Of a stretch of DNA of 64,000 nucleotides, positions 43,023 through 52,500 are shown piece after piece. Source of the stretch: Kluyvera sp046569695. GTDB taxonomy: Bacteria; Pseudomonadota; Gammaproteobacteria; Enterobacterales; Enterobacteriaceae. The DNA is taken from the NCBI RefSeq assembly GCF_046569695.1, contig NZ_JBKHUI010000002.1:317616-381615 (forward strand). The letters run 5' to 3'. Numbering within the stretch: the stretch's first letter is position 1; each line of letters begins with the position of its first letter. Both the position numbers and the translations under genes were made by a program. The notes under the pieces are model-generated. The model searched no databases. It was given only the letters and a program-made list of their open reading frames with translations, and was not told the DNA's origin.

Positions 43023-43661
43023 TTACTCCTTTTCCTGCTGTTCCGGCTTCCAGCTTCGCAGCGCCCAGATCAGCAAACCGATAATGAAAAATGCGCTCGG
43101 CGCGAGCAGGAACAGACCGTTTGGCTGATACCAGCCGCCGTTCTGCACGGTTTCCAGCACCGTGATGCCAAACAGCTTGCCACTGCCGATAAGCTCACGC
43201 AGGAAGCCAACGATCAGCAGGATGGCGCCGTAGCCCAGCCCGTTGCCGATGCCGTCCATAAAGCTCGCTAGCGGCGGAGACTTCATGGCGTAGGCTTCCG
43301 CACGCCCCATCACGATACAGTTGGTGATGATAAGCCCCACAAAAACCGACAGCTGTTTAGAGGTTTCGTAGGCAAACGCGCGCAGCAGCTGATCGACGAC
43401 GATAACCAGCGAGGCGATAATCGCCATCTGCACGATAATGCGCACGCTGTTCGGGATGTGGTGGCGGATCATCGAGATAAACATGCTCGAGAATGCCGTT
43501 ACCAGCGTCACCGCTATGGTCATCACAAAGGCCGTTTCAAGCTTGGTGGTCACCGCCAGCGCTGAACAGACGCCAAGCACCTGTAACGCAATGGGGTTAT
43601 TGGCGATAAGCGGGCCAACGAGTACCCGCTTCATCTCTTTCATATCACCCTGCTCAGCCAT
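43023..43661 (-). CDS. nqrD: Na+-NQR subunit D
   Basis: The protein has 212 residues, with six membrane segments. It is homologous to NqrE in inverted topology; LQVLGVCSALAVTTKLETAF and LIITNCIVMGRAEAYAM hold the two cysteines facing those of NqrE. It overlaps the end of nqrC by 8 nt, showing tight coupling. Confidence 0.97.
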   Translation of the reverse strand: MAEQGDMKEMKRVLVGPLIANNPIALQVLGVCSALAVTTKLETAFVMTIAVTLVTAFSSMFISMIRHHIPNSVRIIVQMAIIASLVIVVDQLLRAFAYETSKQLSVFVGLIITNCIVMGRAEAYAMKSPPLASFMDGIGNGLGYGAILLIVGFLRELIGSGKLFGITVLETVQNGGWYQPNGLFLLAPSAFFIIGLLIWALRSWKPEQQEKE

Positions 43662-44448
43662 GATTCAGCCCTCCTTCACGCACCTGCTTCAGGAACGGGC
43701 CAAAGCCCATTTCACCCATCCAGAACTCAAAGCTATGCTGCACCCCGTTCGAGGTGAGCGTGGCCCCGGAGAGACCGTCAACGGCATAGAGATCGCCCTG
43801 CGGTGCCGCGCCTTTCATCACGCGCAGCGCCGGTTTGCCGTTATCGTCCACCACCCGTTTACCGACAAACTGCGCTCGCCAGTTCGGGTTTTCAATTTCA
43901 CCGCCGAGGCCCGGGGTTTCCCCCTGGTCGTAGTAGGTTATGCCGCGAATAGTGCGCCCGTCGGTGTCCAGCGCGACGAAAGCGTACATCATCGACCACA
44001 GGCCGTTGCCGTATACCGGCAGGACAACTTCCTGCACCTTCTGCTGTTCGTCTTTAATCAGGTAGATTTCCACCACGTTACTGCGGCGGCGAATTCCGGC
44101 TGGGTCTTCGCTGGAGGCCAGCGCGACGCTTTGCGCTGGGTCTTTCAGCGCCTGGCTTTGGTTAAACTTTGCCGGATCTTTGTCGAGAATTTCGCCGCTT
44201 TTTAAATCCACCAAACGCGGTACAACGCGGGCCGCGTAGATCTCGGCAACCTCATCGGCGGACATTTTGTCGTGCATTAACCCGGCAACCGCCAGGATAT
44301 TGCGCTGTTTATCCAGCGCGCGCTGCTCCTGCTGGAGAGGCTTAAGCCCAACGGCGGAGCCCGCCACTACGATGGAGCAGACCAGGCAAAGCACCAGCAC
44401 CACCAGCAGCGTTTTGCCGATGCTATCGTTACTTTTATTTTCAGCCAC
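43654..44448 (-). CDS. nqrC: Na+-NQR subunit C
   Basis: I choose GTG 44448 (VAENKSNDSIGKTLLVVLVL, 264 residues), because GGAGGAA lies 6 nt upstream; the frame is open to 44505. It has one N-terminal helix and a periplasmic FMN-binding domain with DGLSGATLTSNG, the S-G-A-T motif whose last Thr is flavinylated by ApbE. It overlaps the end of nqrB by 8 nt. Confidence 0.96.
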   Translation of the reverse strand: MAENKSNDSIGKTLLVVLVLCLVCSIVVAGSAVGLKPLQQEQRALDKQRNILAVAGLMHDKMSADEVAEIYAARVVPRLVDLKSGEILDKDPAKFNQSQALKDPAQSVALASSEDPAGIRRRSNVVEIYLIKDEQQKVQEVVLPVYGNGLWSMMYAFVALDTDGRTIRGITYYDQGETPGLGGEIENPNWRAQFVGKRVVDDNGKPALRVMKGAAPQGDLYAVDGLSGATLTSNGVQHSFEFWMGEMGFGPFLKQVREGGLNHG

Positions 44449-45682
44449 GCGACTTCCTCCGCTTAATGTTGGCCTGCACCACCAGGTAGTCAAACAGCGG
44501 CGCAAAGAGGTTGGCGAACAGAATCGCCAGCATCATCCCTTCCGGATAGGCTGGGTTAACCACGCGGATTAACACGCACATCACGCCAATCAGCGCGCCA
44601 TAACACCATTTGCCTTTATCGGTAAACGAGGCGGAGACCGGGTCCGTTGCCATAAACATCATGCCGAAGGCAAAGCCGCCCAGCACCAGGTGCCAGTACC
44701 ACGGCATGGCGAACATTGGGTTAGTGTCGGAGCCAATCAGATTAAACAGCGTGGCGCAGGCGATCATGCCGATCATCACCCCGGCGACGATGCGCCACGA
44801 GGCCACGCGACCAAAGATAATCAGCGCTCCACCAAGCAGAATCATCAGCGTTGAGACTTCGCCAATCGAACCGGGGATATTGCCGATAAAAGCATCCATC
44901 CAGCTTACCGGCTGACCGGTCACAACGTTAACCAGCGACTCGCCGCCATGGCTCGCCCACTGGGAGAGCGGCGTTGCGCCGGAGAAACCGTCGGCCGCCG
45001 TCCAGACTAAATCACCGGAGATTTGCGCCGGATAGGCGAAGAACAGGAAAGCGCGACCAGCCAGTGCCGGGTTAAGGAAGTTACGCCCGGTACCGCCGAA
45101 TATCTCTTTGGCAATGACGACACCAAACGAGATCCCCAGCGCCGCCTGCCACAGCGGCATGGTTGGTGGAACAATCAGCGCGAACAGAATCGAGGTGACG
45201 AAGAAGCCTTCGTTGATCTCATGCTTACGCACGATGGAAAACAGCACTTCCCAGAAGCCGCCCACCAGAAAGACCACGGCGTAGATAGGCACGAAGAACA
45301 CCGCGCCAAGCATCATCATGCTGAGCCAGCCTGCGTCCGGGGCGAAACTCACGCCCAGCGCCTGCGCTACGCTGTAGTGCCAATTGCTGGCGATCACCTG
45401 TTGGAGTTGGTCAGCGCCGTAGAGTTTGTGCAGCGCCGGAATGGTCTGCTGACCGACGTTGTACATCCCCCAGAACATCGCCGGGAACACCGCGAACCAG
45501 ACGAGAATCATCATACGTTTCAGGTCGATAGCATCACGAACGTGCGCTGCCCCCTTCGTCACATGACCCGGCGTGTAGAGCAGCGTTGCCGTTGCTTCAT
45601 ACAGTGGGTAGTACTTTTCCAGCTTGCCGCCCTGCGTGAAGTGCGGCTCAACTTTTTCTATTAGCTGTTTTAAGCCCATCAC
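44441..45682 (-). CDS. nqrB: Na+-NQR subunit B
   Basis: The protein has 413 residues with about ten membrane segments. FSGATPLSQWASHGGES contains the S-G-A-T flavinylation motif (covalent FMN on Thr). NqrB carries riboflavin and FMN and forms the main Na+ path. The start at 45682 directly abuts the nqrA stop. Confidence 0.98.
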   Translation of the reverse strand: MMGLKQLIEKVEPHFTQGGKLEKYYPLYEATATLLYTPGHVTKGAAHVRDAIDLKRMMILVWFAVFPAMFWGMYNVGQQTIPALHKLYGADQLQQVIASNWHYSVAQALGVSFAPDAGWLSMMMLGAVFFVPIYAVVFLVGGFWEVLFSIVRKHEINEGFFVTSILFALIVPPTMPLWQAALGISFGVVIAKEIFGGTGRNFLNPALAGRAFLFFAYPAQISGDLVWTAADGFSGATPLSQWASHGGESLVNVVTGQPVSWMDAFIGNIPGSIGEVSTLMILLGGALIIFGRVASWRIVAGVMIGMIACATLFNLIGSDTNPMFAMPWYWHLVLGGFAFGMMFMATDPVSASFTDKGKWCYGALIGVMCVLIRVVNPAYPEGMMLAILFANLFAPLFDYLVVQANIKRRKSRG

Positions 45683-47026
45683 TTAGCCTTCCTGCTCAAT
45701 TTGCGTTAATACGCGGCGTAATACCGGCCCGTATTCGTATTTTCCTGGGCAAACATAGGTGCACAGCGCCAGATCTTCCTCATCAAGCTCCAGACAGCCG
45801 AGCGCCTGCGCGCTGTCGGTATCGCCCGCCAGCAGGTCACGCAGCAGGACGGTTGGCAGGATATCCAGCGGCATTACCCGCTCGTAGCTGCCGATCGGGA
45901 CCATTGCGCGTTCGCCGCCGTGGGTATCGGTGGAGAGGTTGAACAGCTTTTTCTTGAAGAAGTGGCCCAGCGTGGTGCGGGTAATAGAGAACTTATCCCG
46001 CCCCGGCGCAACCCAGCCCAGCAGTTCTTTGTCGCGCCCTTCTTTCAGCACGCTGACCTGCAGGTGGAAACGCCCCAGGAAGGCGTGTGGCCCAACGGCC
46101 TGCGTGCCGTTCAGCACGGAACCGGAGAGAACGCGGTTTTCACCGTCATGGAGTTCCCCCACCAGCATGGCGTCAAGATCCGCGCCGAGGCAGGTGCGAA
46201 GCAGACGCGGCTGTTTCACCTGCGGGCCGCCGAGCGCAATAATGCGCTCGGTCCACAGCACGCCGTCGAGGAACAGCTTGCCATAAGCGATAACATCCTG
46301 ATAGTTCAGGTGCCACACCTGCTTGTTCAGGCTCACCGGCTCAAGGAAATGAATGTGAGTCCCCACTAGCCCTGCGGGATGCGGGCCAGCAAACTGGTTG
46401 AAGGTCACCTGCCCCTGCGGGTGCCCGCCGAGTTTGCCGTTGCTGGCCTGGCAGACGTGGACTTTGCCGTCGGTCAGGCGCGTCAGGACTGTCAGACCGG
46501 CGTTGAAGGCATCGCGCTGGGCGAGAATAATCGGCTGCGGGTCAGCTGCCAGCGGATTGGTGTCCATGGCGGTGATGAATATCGCCGCGGGCTCGGTGCC
46601 CGGCGCTGGCGTCTTGCTAAAAGGACGGGTACGCATCGCGGTCCACAGGCCGGATTCAATCAGCTGTGCGGCAACCGTTTCACGCGGCAGCGTCGCCAGC
46701 TCATCGGGCGCGTAGGCGTTAAACGTCACGGCATCATCGCCGTCGATATCAATCACCACCGATTGCAGCACCCGGCGCTCGCCGCGATGGATGGCGCTGA
46801 CGATACCGCTGGCTGGGGCGGTAAAACGCACGCCGGGAATCTTTTTATCTTCAAAAAGCAGCTGCCCTTTGGCGACTCTGTCGCCCTCTTTGACAACCAT
46901 TGATGGGCGAAGCCCGATATATTCTTCACCTTTCACCGCGACACGCGTGACCGTCACATCATCAATGCGTTGCCCGTCGGGCAGGCCAGCTATAGGCAGA
47001 TCGAGGCCTTTGGTTATTTTAATCAT
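45683..47026 (-). CDS. nqrA: Na+-NQR subunit A
   Basis: The protein has 447 residues, soluble, opening MIKITKGLDLPIAGLPDGQR, with the Rnf/Nqr N-terminal barrel-sandwich motif FTAPASGIVSAIHRGERRVL and the C-terminal CTYVCPGKYEYGPVLRRVL. NqrA takes part in quinone binding. First gene of nqrABCDEF-M; all six structural subunits are complete, so the complex should function as a sodium pump coupled to NADH oxidation. Confidence 0.98.
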   Translation of the reverse strand: MIKITKGLDLPIAGLPDGQRIDDVTVTRVAVKGEEYIGLRPSMVVKEGDRVAKGQLLFEDKKIPGVRFTAPASGIVSAIHRGERRVLQSVVIDIDGDDAVTFNAYAPDELATLPRETVAAQLIESGLWTAMRTRPFSKTPAPGTEPAAIFITAMDTNPLAADPQPIILAQRDAFNAGLTVLTRLTDGKVHVCQASNGKLGGHPQGQVTFNQFAGPHPAGLVGTHIHFLEPVSLNKQVWHLNYQDVIAYGKLFLDGVLWTERIIALGGPQVKQPRLLRTCLGADLDAMLVGELHDGENRVLSGSVLNGTQAVGPHAFLGRFHLQVSVLKEGRDKELLGWVAPGRDKFSITRTTLGHFFKKKLFNLSTDTHGGERAMVPIGSYERVMPLDILPTVLLRDLLAGDTDSAQALGCLELDEEDLALCTYVCPGKYEYGPVLRRVLTQIEQEG

Positions 47027-47586
47027 ACTGTTCGCAGGTATCCGTTAACGACGACGTCAGATCGAGACTGAAGCCAGCGTTTTGGTTAACGAAACAAAAG
47101 AAAGGAGTAAAACCTGAAACCCAATGACCATCCGTGATTGGGCATATGAGAGATTGAAGCATCCTTTCTTACGCAGTTCTGAGAGTTAAATACATTCATC
47201 ATTCAAATGAAAAGTGAGTCACTCAATTTCATCTCGAATGATTCAGTAACGAAAGTTTACCATTTTCTCTTTCACTGATGCAGCAGTTCCGCCTTTGAAG
47301 CCGCTAAATTGCGAGCCGATACGCAAAGTGAGCGCGATTCAGACAAAGATAGCTAGTGAATCATCGGCTTATCCTACACTCTCTTTCGCTAGTGTTGCCA
47401 GGCGGTGAAACAGCACAACGCACCGGGTTCAAGCGGGATTGCGCTATGAAATGATAAACGCCTGCTGCCCCTCTTGCGAAAAAATGCGGTGGTGCTAAGG
47501 TGAGCGCACAAAAAACAGATTTGTCTGCTTTTTTCTCCTGATTGCCTTCCTGGCATGTTGTTATCTTTTATCAAGGAACAAGTAGT
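47027..47586. other. nqr-yafK intergenic region
   Basis: About 560 nt between divergent nqrA and yafK. It must hold both promoters. No ORF with a ribosome binding site and no RNA gene is recognised; K-12 has dinJ-yafQ near this place, not seen here. Confidence 0.5.
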
Positions 47587-48327
47587 ATGCGCAAAATCGC
47601 ATTTGTTATTGCGATGCTTTTAATGCCATGCGTTTCGTTTGCTGGGTTATTAAGCAGCAATACGCCAACGACGCCTGTCAGCAAAGAATATAAGCAGCAA
47701 ATGATGGGCTCCCCGGTCTATATCCAGATTTTCAAAGAGGAGCGCACGCTCGATCTCTTCGTCAAGATGGGTGAAACCTACCAACTCCTCGATAGCTATA
47801 AGATCTGCAACTACTCAGGCGGCCTGGGGCCGAAGCAGCGTCAGGGCGATTTCAAAAGTCCGGAAGGCTTTTACTCGGTGCAGCGCAGCCAGCTGAAGCC
47901 GGATAGCCGCTTTTATAAAGCGATTAATATTGGTTTCCCAAACGCCTATGACCGTGCTCACGGTTATGAAGGGAAATATTTGATGATTCACGGTGCCTGC
48001 GTCTCGATTGGCTGCTACGCCATGACCGATTCCGGTATTGATGAAATCTTCCAGTTCGTGACCGCCGCGTTAGTCTTCGGTCAGTCAAGCGTTGAAGTCA
48101 GCATCTATCCGTTCCGCATGACAGATGCCAACATGCAGCGCCACAAATACTCGTACTTCAACGATTTCTGGCAGCAGCTTAAGCCGGGCTACGACTACTT
48201 CCAGCAGACGCATAAACCGCCGATGGTGTCCGTGGTTGATGGGCGTTATGTCGTGAGCAAGCCGCTGAGCCACGAAGTGGTCCAGCCGCAGCTGGCATCA
48301 AACTATACGCTCCCCGAGACAAAATAA
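47587..48327 (+). CDS. dpaA: Murein-lipoprotein amidase/YkuD-fold protein DpaA (YafK)
   Basis: ATG 47587 with AAGGA upstream gives 246 residues, the K-12 length; the frame is open to 47542. Signal peptide MRKIAFVIAMLLMPCVSFAG. The YkuD catalytic motif is MIHGACVSIGCYAMTD with catalytic Cys. In E. coli this protein removes Braun lipoprotein from peptidoglycan (reversing L,D-transpeptidase attachment). Periplasmic. The 3' end overlaps the convergent yafJ by 30 nt. Confidence 0.95.
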   Translation: MRKIAFVIAMLLMPCVSFAGLLSSNTPTTPVSKEYKQQMMGSPVYIQIFKEERTLDLFVKMGETYQLLDSYKICNYSGGLGPKQRQGDFKSPEGFYSVQRSQLKPDSRFYKAINIGFPNAYDRAHGYEGKYLMIHGACVSIGCYAMTDSGIDEIFQFVTAALVFGQSSVEVSIYPFRMTDANMQRHKYSYFNDFWQQLKPGYDYFQQTHKPPMVSVVDGRYVVSKPLSHEVVQPQLASNYTLPETK

Positions 48328-49065
48328 GCGCCACTCGCCTGGCATAATCTTGTGCCAGGTTTCATTCCCCGTCAGCGGTTGGGTTGCTATCACGGTAACC
48401 ACATCGTTGGCGGTGGTCTCCTGCTGAAAATCGATTTCCACGTCCCTATCCAGAAGCTTCGCCACGCCAAACGGCGCACGGCGGGTGATCCAGTACAGGT
48501 TGGTTGAGCAGAACGCCATCACGTAGCGACCATCCGACAGCAGCATGTTAAACACACCCTTCTCGCGCAACTGATCCGCCAGCGAAGCAATATATTTAAA
48601 GACCGCCTGCATGTTGCCCGGCGTGCGCGGATAGCGCTCGGTGAGCTTATGCAACAGCCAGCAGAAAGCTTTTTCGCTGTCGGTTTCACCGACTGGACGG
48701 AACTGCCCCGTTTCCAGTGATTTGTAGCCAGAAAGCTGCCCGTTATGGGCGTAGGTCCAGTTGCGTCCCCAGAGCTCGCGGGTAAACGGGTGGGTATTTT
48801 CCAGCGCCACCATTCCGCGATTCGCCTGGCGAATATGCGCGATGACGGAGCAGGACTTAATGGGATAGTCCTGCACCAGCCTGGCAATTGGAGATTGATA
48901 GCTGGGCTGCGGATCTTTGAACGTGCGACAGCCTTTGCCTTCGTAGAAGGTAATTCCCCAGCCGTCTTTATGCGGCCCGGTGCCCCCACCGCGCTGGACC
49001 AGCCCGGTAAAACTAAAGCAAATATCGGTTGGCACATTGGCGCTCATCCCGAGCAGTTCGCACAT
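48298..49065 (-). CDS. yafJ: Class II glutamine amidotransferase family protein YafJ
   Basis: The protein has 255 residues, as in K-12. Cys2 (MCELLGMSANVPTDICFSFT) becomes the N-terminal nucleophile after Met removal; ntn-hydrolase residues lie in AHIRQANRG, THPFTRELWGRNWTYAHNGQ and ETDSEKAFCWLL. It has been linked to gamma-glutamyl or deglycating amidohydrolase activity in related proteins; the substrate in E. coli is unknown. It is convergent with yafK and followed upstream by gmhA. Confidence 0.95.
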   Translation of the reverse strand: MCELLGMSANVPTDICFSFTGLVQRGGGTGPHKDGWGITFYEGKGCRTFKDPQPSYQSPIARLVQDYPIKSCSVIAHIRQANRGMVALENTHPFTRELWGRNWTYAHNGQLSGYKSLETGQFRPVGETDSEKAFCWLLHKLTERYPRTPGNMQAVFKYIASLADQLREKGVFNMLLSDGRYVMAFCSTNLYWITRRAPFGVAKLLDRDVEIDFQQETTANDVVTVIATQPLTGNETWHKIMPGEWRLFCLGERIV

Positions 49066-49106
49066 ATCACACCCCCACAGCTATCGGGGCCAGAGCCCCG
49101 AAAATC

Positions 49107-49688
49107 TTAAGCTTTAACCATCTCTTTTTCGATCAGCATGATCAGGATATGAATCACTTTAATGTGAATTTCCTGAACACGGTCCGCGTAGCCAAAGTGC
49201 GGTACGCGGATTTCGATATCCGCAGAGCCGGCCATTTTGCCGCCGTCTTTGCCGGTCAGGGTGATCACTTTCATTCCCTGCGCACGCGCCGCTTCGATGG
49301 CTTTGATCACGTTTGCAGAATTACCGGAGGTGGAGATCCCCAGCAGCACGTCACCCGCACGGCCGACAGACTCAACGTAGCGGGAGAACACATATTCATA
49401 GCCGAAATCATTACTCACGCAGGAGAGGTGGCTGACGTCGGAAATCGCAATCGCCGGGTAGCCCGGACGGTTTTCACGATAGCGGCCAGTCAGCTCTTCC
49501 GCGAAGTGCATAGCATCGCAATGAGAACCACCGTTACCGCAGGAGAGCACTTTGCCACCGGCTTTGAAGCTGTCTGCCAGCAGGACTGCTGCGCGCTGAA
49601 TGGCGTGGATGTTGGCTTCATCTTTAAGGAAGTTTGCCAGCGTATCGGCCGCTTCATTCAGTTCGTTACGAATAAGATCCTGGTACAT
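49107..49688 (-). CDS. gmhA: Sedoheptulose 7-phosphate isomerase
   Basis: The protein has 193 residues (K-12 192). It is a SIS-domain enzyme with GNGGSHCDAMHFAEELTGRY, ISTSGNSANVIKAIEAAR and VPHFGYADRVQEIHIKVIHI. It makes D-glycero-D-manno-heptose 7-phosphate, the first step of LPS inner-core heptose synthesis. Also called lpcA. Divergent from fadE. Confidence 0.98.
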   Translation of the reverse strand: MYQDLIRNELNEAADTLANFLKDEANIHAIQRAAVLLADSFKAGGKVLSCGNGGSHCDAMHFAEELTGRYRENRPGYPAIAISDVSHLSCVSNDFGYEYVFSRYVESVGRAGDVLLGISTSGNSANVIKAIEAARAQGMKVITLTGKDGGKMAGSADIEIRVPHFGYADRVQEIHIKVIHILIMLIEKEMVKA

Positions 49689-49888
49689 GAGGATAATCCT
49701 TCAGCATTAATAAAATTGTCATCGCTAGTGTACCGGATAGCGCCAGTACAGAGAAGCAAGCGCGAATCTATTCACCCGATGTTTGGATTTTTAGTGCGCT
49801 AAAAAGCAGCAACAATGTGAGCGAGGTTGTAATTATTTTGTAAACACATTGCTAAATAAAAACGCTTCAACTACAACCATATCATCAC

Positions 49889-49905
49889 AAGTGGTCAGAC
49901 CTCCT
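49889..49905 (+). promoter_or_regulatory. FadR-binding site-like sequence before fadE
   Basis: AAGTGGTCAGACCTCCT matches the FadR operator core TGGTCnGAC; it lies 22 nt upstream of the fadE start. FadR repression of fadE is established in E. coli. Confidence 0.65.
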
Positions 49906-49926
49906 ACAAGACAGGGGCATTTCTCT

Positions 49927-52371
49927 ATGATGATTTTGAGTATTGTTTTAACCATTGCCGTACTCGGTGCACTCTTCTATCACCGTATTAGTTTGACGCT
50001 CGGCAGCGTGATTCTGCTGGCCTGGACCGCCGCTCTCGGCGCGATTGGCCTGTGGAACCTGTGGCTGTTGGTGCCGCTGGCCATTATTCTGGTGCCGTTC
50101 AACTTTACGCCGATGCGTAAAGCGCTGATCTCAACGCCGGTTTTCCGTATGTTCAGCAAAGTGATGCCACCGATGTCGCGTACTGAGAAAGAAGCGATTG
50201 ATGCCGGTACTACCTGGTGGGAAGGCGATCTGTTCCGCGGCAACCCGGACTGGAAAAAGCTGCACAACTACCCGCGTCCACAGCTGACTGCCGAAGAGCA
50301 GGCGTTTATTGATGGCCCGGTTGAAGAAGCGTGCCGCATGGCTAACGACTTTGCGATCACCCACGAGATGGCAGACCTGCCGCCGGAGCTGTGGGCCTAC
50401 CTGAAAGAGCACCGCTTCTTCGCGATGATCATTAAGAAAGAGTACGGCGGTCTGGAGTTTTCCGCTTATGCGCAGGCTCGCGTGCTGCAAAAGCTCTCTG
50501 GCGTTTCCGGCATTCTGGCGATTACCGTCGGCGTTCCAAACTCTTTAGGGCCGGGCGAACTGCTGCAGCACTACGGTACTGAAGAACAGAAAGATCATTA
50601 TCTGCCACGCCTGGCGCGTGGTCAGGAAATTCCATGCTTCGCGCTGACCAGCCCAGAAGCAGGCTCTGATGCTGGGGCAATTCCGGATACTGGCGTCGTC
50701 TGCATGGGCGAATGGCAGGGCGAGCAGGTTCTGGGTATGCGTTTAACCTGGAACAAGCGTTATATCACCCTCGCACCGATTGCGACGGTACTGGGCCTCG
50801 CCTTCAAGCTGTCGGACCCGGATAAACTGCTGGGCGGTGCGGAAGATTTAGGTATCACCTGTGCGCTGATCCCAACCAACACCCCAGGGGTTGAAATTGG
50901 TCGTCGCCACTTCCCGCTGAACGTTCCGTTCCAGAACGGCCCAACGCGCGGTCAGGATATCTTCGTGCCAATCGACTACATCATTGGCGGGCCGAAAATG
51001 GCCGGTCAGGGCTGGCGTATGCTGGTTGAATGTCTGTCCGTTGGCCGCGGTATTACCCTGCCGTCCAACTCAACCGGGGGCGTGAAATCCGTTGCGCTGG
51101 CGACCGGTGCCTATGCGCACATTCGCCGCCAGTTCAAAGTGTCGATTGGTAAAATGGAAGGGATTGAAGAGCCACTGGCGCGCATCGCGGGCAACGCCTA
51201 CGTGATGGACGCAGCGGCAACATTAATTACCTACGGTATTATGCTCGGTGAAAAACCGGCGGTACTGTCGGCTATCGTGAAGTACCACTGTACCCACCGC
51301 GGCCAGCAGTCCATCGTTGACGCCATGGATATTGCCGGCGGGAAAGGCATTATGCTTGGCGAAGGTAACTTCCTGGCGCGTGCTTACCAGGGGGCGCCTA
51401 TCGCTATCACCGTTGAAGGCGCGAACATTCTGACTCGTAGCATGATGATCTTCGGTCAGGGCGCTATTCGTTGCCATCCGTACGTACTGGAAGAGATGGC
51501 CGCGGCGCAGAACAAAGACGCCGATGCATTCGATAAACTGCTGTTTAAACACATCGGCCATGTCGGTAGCAACAAAGTGCGCAGCTTCTGGTTGGGTATC
51601 ACCCGCGGCTTAACCAGCCCAACCCCAACCCGCGATGCCACCAAGCGCTACTATCAGCATCTGAACCGTTTGAGCGCCAACCTGGCTCTGCTGTCGGATG
51701 TGTCGATGGCGGTACTGGGCGGCAGCCTGAAACGTCGTGAGCGCATCTCCGCCCGTCTGGGTGATGTGCTGAGCCAGCTGTACCTCGCCTCTTCCGTCCT
51801 GAAGCGCTATGACGATGAAGGGCGTAACGAAGCGGATTTACCGCTGGTGCACTGGGGCGTTCAGGATGCGCTGCATCAGGCAGAACAGGCGATTGACGAC
51901 CTGCTGAAGAACTTCCCGAACCGCTTTGTCGCAGGGGCAATGCGCGTGGTTATCTTCCCGACCGGTCGCCATTACAACGCGCCGTCCGATAAGCTGGACC
52001 ACAGCGTCGCAAAAATTCTGCAGACACCGAGCGCCACCCGTTCACGCATCGGCCGCGGTCAGTATCTGACCCCAAGCGAGCACAACCCGGTTGGCCTGTT
52101 GGAAGAAGCGCTGGTTGACGTTATGGCAGCCGACCCTATCCACCAGCGGATCTGCAAAGAAATTGGCAAGAACCTGCCGTTTACCCGCCTGGATGAACTG
52201 GCGCGTAACGCGCTGGCTAAAGGCCTGATTGACCAGGAAGAAGCGGCCATTCTGACCAAAGCAGAAGTTAGCCGACTGCGTAGCATCAACGTTGATGACT
52301 TTGCACCGGACGAGCTGGCGACCAAGCCGGTAAAGTTGCCGGACAACGTGCGCAAGGTTGAAGCCGCGTAA
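49927..52371 (+). CDS. fadE: Acyl-CoA dehydrogenase FadE
   Basis: I choose ATG 49927 (MMILSIVLTIAVLGALFYHR), which gives exactly 814 residues as in K-12; the frame is open to 49849. Two N-terminal membrane helices, then the acyl-CoA dehydrogenase N and middle domains (ALTSPEAGSDAGAIPDTGV), FAD-binding and C-terminal helical domains (GGKGIMLGEGNFLARAYQGA). It catalyses the first step of fatty acid beta-oxidation at the membrane. A strong terminator follows. In K-12 ivy separates it from yafV; here yafV follows on the same strand. Confidence 0.98.
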   Translation: MMILSIVLTIAVLGALFYHRISLTLGSVILLAWTAALGAIGLWNLWLLVPLAIILVPFNFTPMRKALISTPVFRMFSKVMPPMSRTEKEAIDAGTTWWEGDLFRGNPDWKKLHNYPRPQLTAEEQAFIDGPVEEACRMANDFAITHEMADLPPELWAYLKEHRFFAMIIKKEYGGLEFSAYAQARVLQKLSGVSGILAITVGVPNSLGPGELLQHYGTEEQKDHYLPRLARGQEIPCFALTSPEAGSDAGAIPDTGVVCMGEWQGEQVLGMRLTWNKRYITLAPIATVLGLAFKLSDPDKLLGGAEDLGITCALIPTNTPGVEIGRRHFPLNVPFQNGPTRGQDIFVPIDYIIGGPKMAGQGWRMLVECLSVGRGITLPSNSTGGVKSVALATGAYAHIRRQFKVSIGKMEGIEEPLARIAGNAYVMDAAATLITYGIMLGEKPAVLSAIVKYHCTHRGQQSIVDAMDIAGGKGIMLGEGNFLARAYQGAPIAITVEGANILTRSMMIFGQGAIRCHPYVLEEMAAAQNKDADAFDKLLFKHIGHVGSNKVRSFWLGITRGLTSPTPTRDATKRYYQHLNRLSANLALLSDVSMAVLGGSLKRRERISARLGDVLSQLYLASSVLKRYDDEGRNEADLPLVHWGVQDALHQAEQAIDDLLKNFPNRFVAGAMRVVIFPTGRHYNAPSDKLDHSVAKILQTPSATRSRIGRGQYLTPSEHNPVGLLEEALVDVMAADPIHQRICKEIGKNLPFTRLDELARNALAKGLIDQEEAAILTKAEVSRLRSINVDDFAPDELATKPVKLPDNVRKVEAA

Positions 52372-52393
52372 CGTTTTCGATTCGTTATCCTCA

Positions 52394-52420
52394 AAGCGGA
52401 GCCTGGCTCCGCTTTTTTTT
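52394..52420 (+). terminator. Rho-independent terminator of fadE
   Basis: AGCGGAGCC and GGCTCCGCT form a tight stem followed by eight T, 20 nt after the fadE stop. Confidence 0.95.
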
Positions 52421-52500
52421 ATGCAAACTGTCCTCAGCAAAGCTGCAGCCTGATAAGGTGTTACAGTTAGGTTTACGTCCTGCAACAGAGGAGTATCACC

